DNA from: Streptomyces fradiae ATCC 10745 = DSM 40063
Lineage (GTDB): Bacteria; Actinomycetota; Actinomycetes; Streptomycetales; Streptomycetaceae
Length of the DNA stretch: 64,000 nucleotides
Direction: 5' to 3'
Assembly: GCF_008704425.1 (NCBI RefSeq)
Contig: NZ_CP023696.1
Span: 4,938,501 to 5,002,500, forward strand
Below are positions 60,897 through 64,000 of the stretch, piece by piece. The notes under the pieces are model-generated. The model worked only from the letters and a program-made list of their open reading frames with translations. It was not told the origin of the DNA and searched no databases. Each line of letters begins with the position of its first letter. The stretch's first letter is position 1. The position numbers were made by a program, and so were the translations under genes.

Positions 60897-62305
60897 CGCC
60901 CGCGGCCGGCGCGCCGGCCCCGGCTCCCGGACAGCCGCCCGGACACGGGTCCGGACGCCGGCCGCCCGCTCGGGCCCCGAAGCCGCCTGCACGGCCCGGT
61001 GCGGGAGCGCCCGGAACGGAGCGCACCGGGCCCTGGGCTCCGGAGCGCGCGGGGCCGGGCGCACCGGCGGTGGAGAGCGCCGGGCCGACGGCGCCGGTGG
61101 AGCACGCCGGGCCGGGCGCGCGGGAAGCGGAGGACACCCGGCCGGGCGTCCCCGACGAGGAGCGGATCGCCCGTGCGGCGCTGAGCCGGGTGATCGAGCC
61201 GGGGGACCCCCACGGCGGGCGGTGGCTGCGCGAACTGGGCGCCGTGGAGGTGCTGCGGCGGCTGAGCGCGGAGCCGTACCGCCCAGGAGCGCTCACCGGG
61301 GCGAGCGAGCGGCGCCTCCAGGGCTACCTGGGGCGGATGCCACGGGTGCGGCCCCGCCGGGACCTGGAGGCCGTCCACGCGCTCGGCGGGCGGTTCGTCG
61401 TCCCCGGCGACGCCGAGTGGCCGAGCCAGCTCGACGACCTCGGGGACGCCAGGCCCGTCGGCCTGTGGGTGCGGGGCGCCGCCGACCTCCGGCGGTGGGC
61501 GCTGCGCTCCGTCGCCCTCGTCGGCGCCCGCGCCTGCACGCCCTACGGGGCGCACATGGCGGCCGTGCTCGGCGGAGGGCTCGCCGAGCGCGGCTGGGTC
61601 GTCGTGTCCGGGGCGGCGTTCGGCATCGACGGCGCCGCCCACCGGGGCGCCCTCGGCGCGGAGGGCGCCACCGTCGCCGTACTGGCCTGCGGCGTCGACG
61701 TGGCCTATCCGCGCGGGCACGCCGGGCTGATCGGCCGCATCGCCCAGCAGGGACTGGTGGTCGGCGAGCTGCCGCCCGGCGACCACCCCACACCGGGGCG
61801 GTTCCTGCTGCGCAACCGGGTCATCGCCGCCCTCACGCGGGGCACCGTCGTGGTGGAGGCGGCCTACCGCAGCGGGGCGCTCGCCACCGCGCGGGACGCC
61901 CTGCGGCTCGGCCGCCACACGATGGGCGTGCCCGGCGCCGCGACCAGCGGGCTGTCCGCCGGGGTCCACGAGCTGCTGCGCGGCGGGGCCGTCCTGGTCA
62001 CGGACGCGGACGAGATCGCCGAACTCGTCGGCGACATCGGGGAGCTGGCCCCGGACCGGCGCGGGCCCGTCGTGCCCCGGGACCTGCTCGACCCGGTGAC
62101 CGCGCGGGTGCTCGACGCGCTGCCGCCGCCCGGCCGGGAGGCGACCGTCACCGGCGTGGCGGCGGACGCCGGGACGAGCGTTGACGACGCACTCGGCCGA
62201 CTGTACGAGCTGCACTCCCTCGGACATGCCGAACGGCATGGCGACTTCTGGCGGCTGACCACCCCTGCCGGGCGCCACCCGAACGCCCGGCGAGGCGGTC
62301 CTTGA
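60893..62305 (+). CDS. dprA: DNA-processing protein DprA
   Basis: 470 residues. After a 75-residue Pro/Gly/Ala head comes a SAM-like region, then the Rossmann fold that binds ssDNA: ALVGARACTPYGAHMA, VSGAAFGIDGAAHRGAL, GELPPGDHPTPGRFLLRNRVIAALT, and GTVVVEAAYRSGALATA. A C-terminal winged-helix-like part follows. Loads RecA on incoming single strands. ATG 60893 overlaps the comM stop. Confidence 0.95.
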   Translation: MTPAAGAPAPAPGQPPGHGSGRRPPARAPKPPARPGAGAPGTERTGPWAPERAGPGAPAVESAGPTAPVEHAGPGAREAEDTRPGVPDEERIARAALSRVIEPGDPHGGRWLRELGAVEVLRRLSAEPYRPGALTGASERRLQGYLGRMPRVRPRRDLEAVHALGGRFVVPGDAEWPSQLDDLGDARPVGLWVRGAADLRRWALRSVALVGARACTPYGAHMAAVLGGGLAERGWVVVSGAAFGIDGAAHRGALGAEGATVAVLACGVDVAYPRGHAGLIGRIAQQGLVVGELPPGDHPTPGRFLLRNRVIAALTRGTVVVEAAYRSGALATARDALRLGRHTMGVPGAATSGLSAGVHELLRGGAVLVTDADEIAELVGDIGELAPDRRGPVVPRDLLDPVTARVLDALPPPGREATVTGVAADAGTSVDDALGRLYELHSLGHAERHGDFWRLTTPAGRHPNARRGGP

Positions 62306-62537
62306 CCTGGAGCAATCGGGTGAAAAGGTGAAGCGTGTGGCCCTCCTCGCCTCCCCGGCGGTGGTCCGGGCGCCTCCGGGCGCTCCGCCACCCCCATTCG
62401 AAGATGCGGCCGATGGGGTGAACCCGCCTACGGACGATCCCCACGCCTTCGCTCACCGCAACGGCCCAGTCACGCTACGCTCACCGCTACTTCCGATTCA
62501 GTCCCGCCCACGACGGCAGAACGGCTCAAGGCGACGC

Positions 62538-63377
62538 ATGCCCCAGCACACCTCCGGGTCCGACCGCGCCGCGGTTCCACCGCCCGCTGCCCGGAGCAGC
62601 GTGCGGCCGTCCGCCCCCTCGTCGCTGGACGAGCTGTGGCGGTCGTACAAGGACACCGGTGACGAGCGGCTGCGGGAGCAGCTGATCCTGCACTACTCGC
62701 CCCTCGTCAAGTACGTCGCGGGCCGGGTCAGCGTCGGCCTCCCCTCCAACGTCGAGCAGGCGGACTTCGTCTCCTCCGGGGTCTTCGGGCTGATCGACGC
62801 GATCGAGAAGTTCGACCTCGACCGGTCGATCAAGTTCGAGACGTACGCGATCACCCGCATCCGCGGGGCCATGATCGACGAGCTGCGGGCGCTGGACTGG
62901 ATCCCCCGATCCGTCCGGCAGAAGGCCAGGGCCGTGGAGCGGGCCTACGCCACGCTGGAGGCGCAGCTGCGGCGCACCCCCTCCGAGGGCGAGGTCGCCG
63001 CCGAGATGGGCATCCCCGTCGAGGATCTCCACGCGGTGTTCAGCCAGCTCTCCCTGGCCAACGTCGTGGCCCTGGAGGAACTGCTGCACGCCGGCGGGGA
63101 GGGCGGCGACCGGCTCAGCCTCATGGACACCCTGGAGGACACCGCCGCCGACGACCCCGTCGAGGTGGCCGAGGGCCGCGAACTGCGCCGGCTGCTCGCC
63201 CGTGCCATCAACACCCTCCCGGACCGGGAGAAGACGGTCGTCACGCTCTACTACTACGAGGGCCTCACCCTCGCCGAGATCGGCCACGTCCTGGGCGTCA
63301 CGGAGAGCCGTGTCAGCCAGATCCACACCAAGTCCGTCCTCCAGTTGCGGGCGAAGCTGGCCGATGTCGGACGCTGA
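62538..63377 (+). CDS. whiG: Sporulation RNA polymerase sigma factor WhiG
   Basis: 279 residues; FliA-type sigma that starts sporulation of aerial hyphae. Region 2 (LILHYSPLVKYVAGRVSVGLPSNVEQADFVSSGVFGLIDAI, RGAMIDELRALDWIPRSVR), region 3, and region 4 (LPDREKTVVTLYYYEGLTLAEIGHVLGVTESRVSQIHTK). ATG 62538 gives the known start MPQHTSGSDRAAVPP; a much longer frame from 62328 covers the promoter region, where TACGCT (about 62476) is a likely -10. Activity is held by the anti-sigma RsiG with c-di-GMP (literature). Confidence 0.97.
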   Translation: MPQHTSGSDRAAVPPPAARSSVRPSAPSSLDELWRSYKDTGDERLREQLILHYSPLVKYVAGRVSVGLPSNVEQADFVSSGVFGLIDAIEKFDLDRSIKFETYAITRIRGAMIDELRALDWIPRSVRQKARAVERAYATLEAQLRRTPSEGEVAAEMGIPVEDLHAVFSQLSLANVVALEELLHAGGEGGDRLSLMDTLEDTAADDPVEVAEGRELRRLLARAINTLPDREKTVVTLYYYEGLTLAEIGHVLGVTESRVSQIHTKSVLQLRAKLADVGR

Positions 63378-63424
63378 CCGGGTACGGCCCCCGGCGTCGA
63401 ACGGACGCCCGTAGAGTGGAACCC

Positions 63425-64000
63425 GTGCCAAGGATTCGAGCGGCCTCCGTGGCCGAGCACCGGACGATGCAGCGCGCCGCCCTGCTGGACGCGGCGCGCT
63501 CCCTGCTGTCCGAGGGCGGCACGGAGGCGCTGACCTTCCCCGCCCTCGCCGAGCGCACCGGCCTCGCCCGGTCGTCGGTGTACGAGTACTTCCGCTCCCG
63601 CGCCGCCGTGGTCGAGGAGCTGTGCGCGGTCGACTTCCCCGTGTGGGCCGCCGAGGTCGAGACGGCCATGGAGCGCGAGGCCGCGCCCGAGGCGAAGGTC
63701 GAGGCCTATGTGCGCCGCCAGCTCCAGCTCGTCGGCGACCGGCGCCACCGCGCCGTCGTCGCCATCTCCGCCAGCGAGCTGGACGACGGCGCCCGCGAGA
63801 AGATCCGCGCGGCCCACGGCGGCCTCGTGGCGCTCGTCGTCGACGCGCTCGCCGCGCTCGGCCAGCCCGAGCCCCGGCTCGCGGCGATGCTCCTGCAGGG
63901 CGTCGTGGACGCGGCGGTCCGCCGTATCGAGCTGGGCGCCGCCGAGGACCCCGAAGCCATCGCCGACACGGCCGTGGCCGTCGCCCTGCGCGGGGTCGCC
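63425..64000 (+). CDS. TetR-family transcriptional regulator, cut by right edge
   Basis: 192 codons to the window end, no stop reached. N-terminal TetR HTH: AALLDAARSLLSEGGTEALTFPALAERTGLARSSVYEYFRSRAAVVEELC, then a helical ligand domain. GTG 63425 lies seven bases after TAGAGT (63412-63417), so the mRNA should be leaderless or have one base. Forty-seven bases after whiG; a similar regulator follows whiG in other Streptomyces. Confidence 0.9.
   Translation, partial: MPRIRAASVAEHRTMQRAALLDAARSLLSEGGTEALTFPALAERTGLARSSVYEYFRSRAAVVEELCAVDFPVWAAEVETAMEREAAPEAKVEAYVRRQLQLVGDRRHRAVVAISASELDDGAREKIRAAHGGLVALVVDALAALGQPEPRLAAMLLQGVVDAAVRRIELGAAEDPEAIADTAVAVALRGVA

Noticed and set aside
62328..62537. 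Upstream extension of whiG by 70 codons
   Set aside because: The known WhiG start MPQHTSGSDR is at 62538 and the upstream part contains promoter-like DNA.

Overview
The window is a chromosomal core segment of a Streptomyces (high-GC actinomycete). GC is very high, third codon positions are almost all G or C, GTG starts are common, and the gene order matches the Streptomyces coelicolor block from about SCO5544 to SCO5621 (cvnA1-like kinase, gltX, tRNA-Gln/Glu array, ndgR, leuCD, hupS, gpsA-ddlA, thiL-thiD, rpmB, recG, rsmD-coaD, rpmF-rnc, mutM, smc, glcP, ftsY, nsdA, amtB-glnK-glnD, ffh, rpsP-rimM-trmD-rplS, four signal peptidases, yraN-comM-dprA, whiG). That correspondence is recalled from the literature, not searched. 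There is no integrase, transposase, phage block, CRISPR array or atypical-composition island.

Layout. 1-6.5 kb: N-terminal part of a nitrate/nitrite-domain sensor kinase leaving on the left, a small repeat-containing protein, a fumarylacetoacetase-family enzyme overlapping gltX, a HAD hydrolase, and five tRNAs (2 Gln-CTG, 3 Glu-CTC) closed by a strong terminator. 6.7-15.8 kb: ndgR divergent from leuCD, hupS with its histone-like tail, cofC for F420, then plsC-gpsA-ddlA. 15.9-28.2 kb: a DUF3515/Lrp pair divergent from thiL-thiD, rpmB divergent from a FakA-like gene and recG, then rsmD-coaD, a DivIVA-like protein and DUF177-rpmF-rnc. 28.7-40.3 kb: mutM, a secreted CAP-domain protein, acyP, a small coiled-coil protein, smc, glcP, ftsY and a prim-pol protein. 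40.7-48.6 kb: nsdA, the nitrogen operon amtB-glnK-glnD behind a GlnR-type box, and ffh. 48.8-64 kb: a methyltransferase, a protein that looks SprT-like, the rpsP-khpA-rimM-trmD-rplS cluster, four type I signal peptidases in a row, a Nudix gene, DUF2469-yraN-comM-dprA, the sporulation sigma factor whiG, and a TetR regulator cut by the right edge.

The genes serve translation (gltX, tRNAs, rpmB, rpmF, rpsP, rplS, rimM, trmD, rsmD), protein targeting and secretion (ftsY, ffh, four SPases), chromosome organisation (hupS, smc), nitrogen and carbon supply (amtB-glnK-glnD, ndgR-leuCD, glcP), envelope and cofactor synthesis (ddlA, plsC, gpsA, coaD, thiL/thiD, cofC) and development (nsdA, whiG, the cvn-type kinase).

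I did not find a clearly new multi-gene system. The most interesting material is: a 62-residue protein with a duplicated ANPRRT motif beside the sensor kinase; a protein with an HExxH zinc motif and a C-terminal zinc ribbon that resembles SprT; a DivIVA-like protein with an internal duplication and a Tyr/Gln-rich low-complexity tail; disordered insertions, one with a 45-bp tandem repeat, in an oversized SMC; an apparent four-residue gap in a conserved helix of GlcP; short GC-rich tandem repeats at or close to the stop codons of several genes; and many genes whose -10 element lies so close to the start codon that the transcript should be leaderless.
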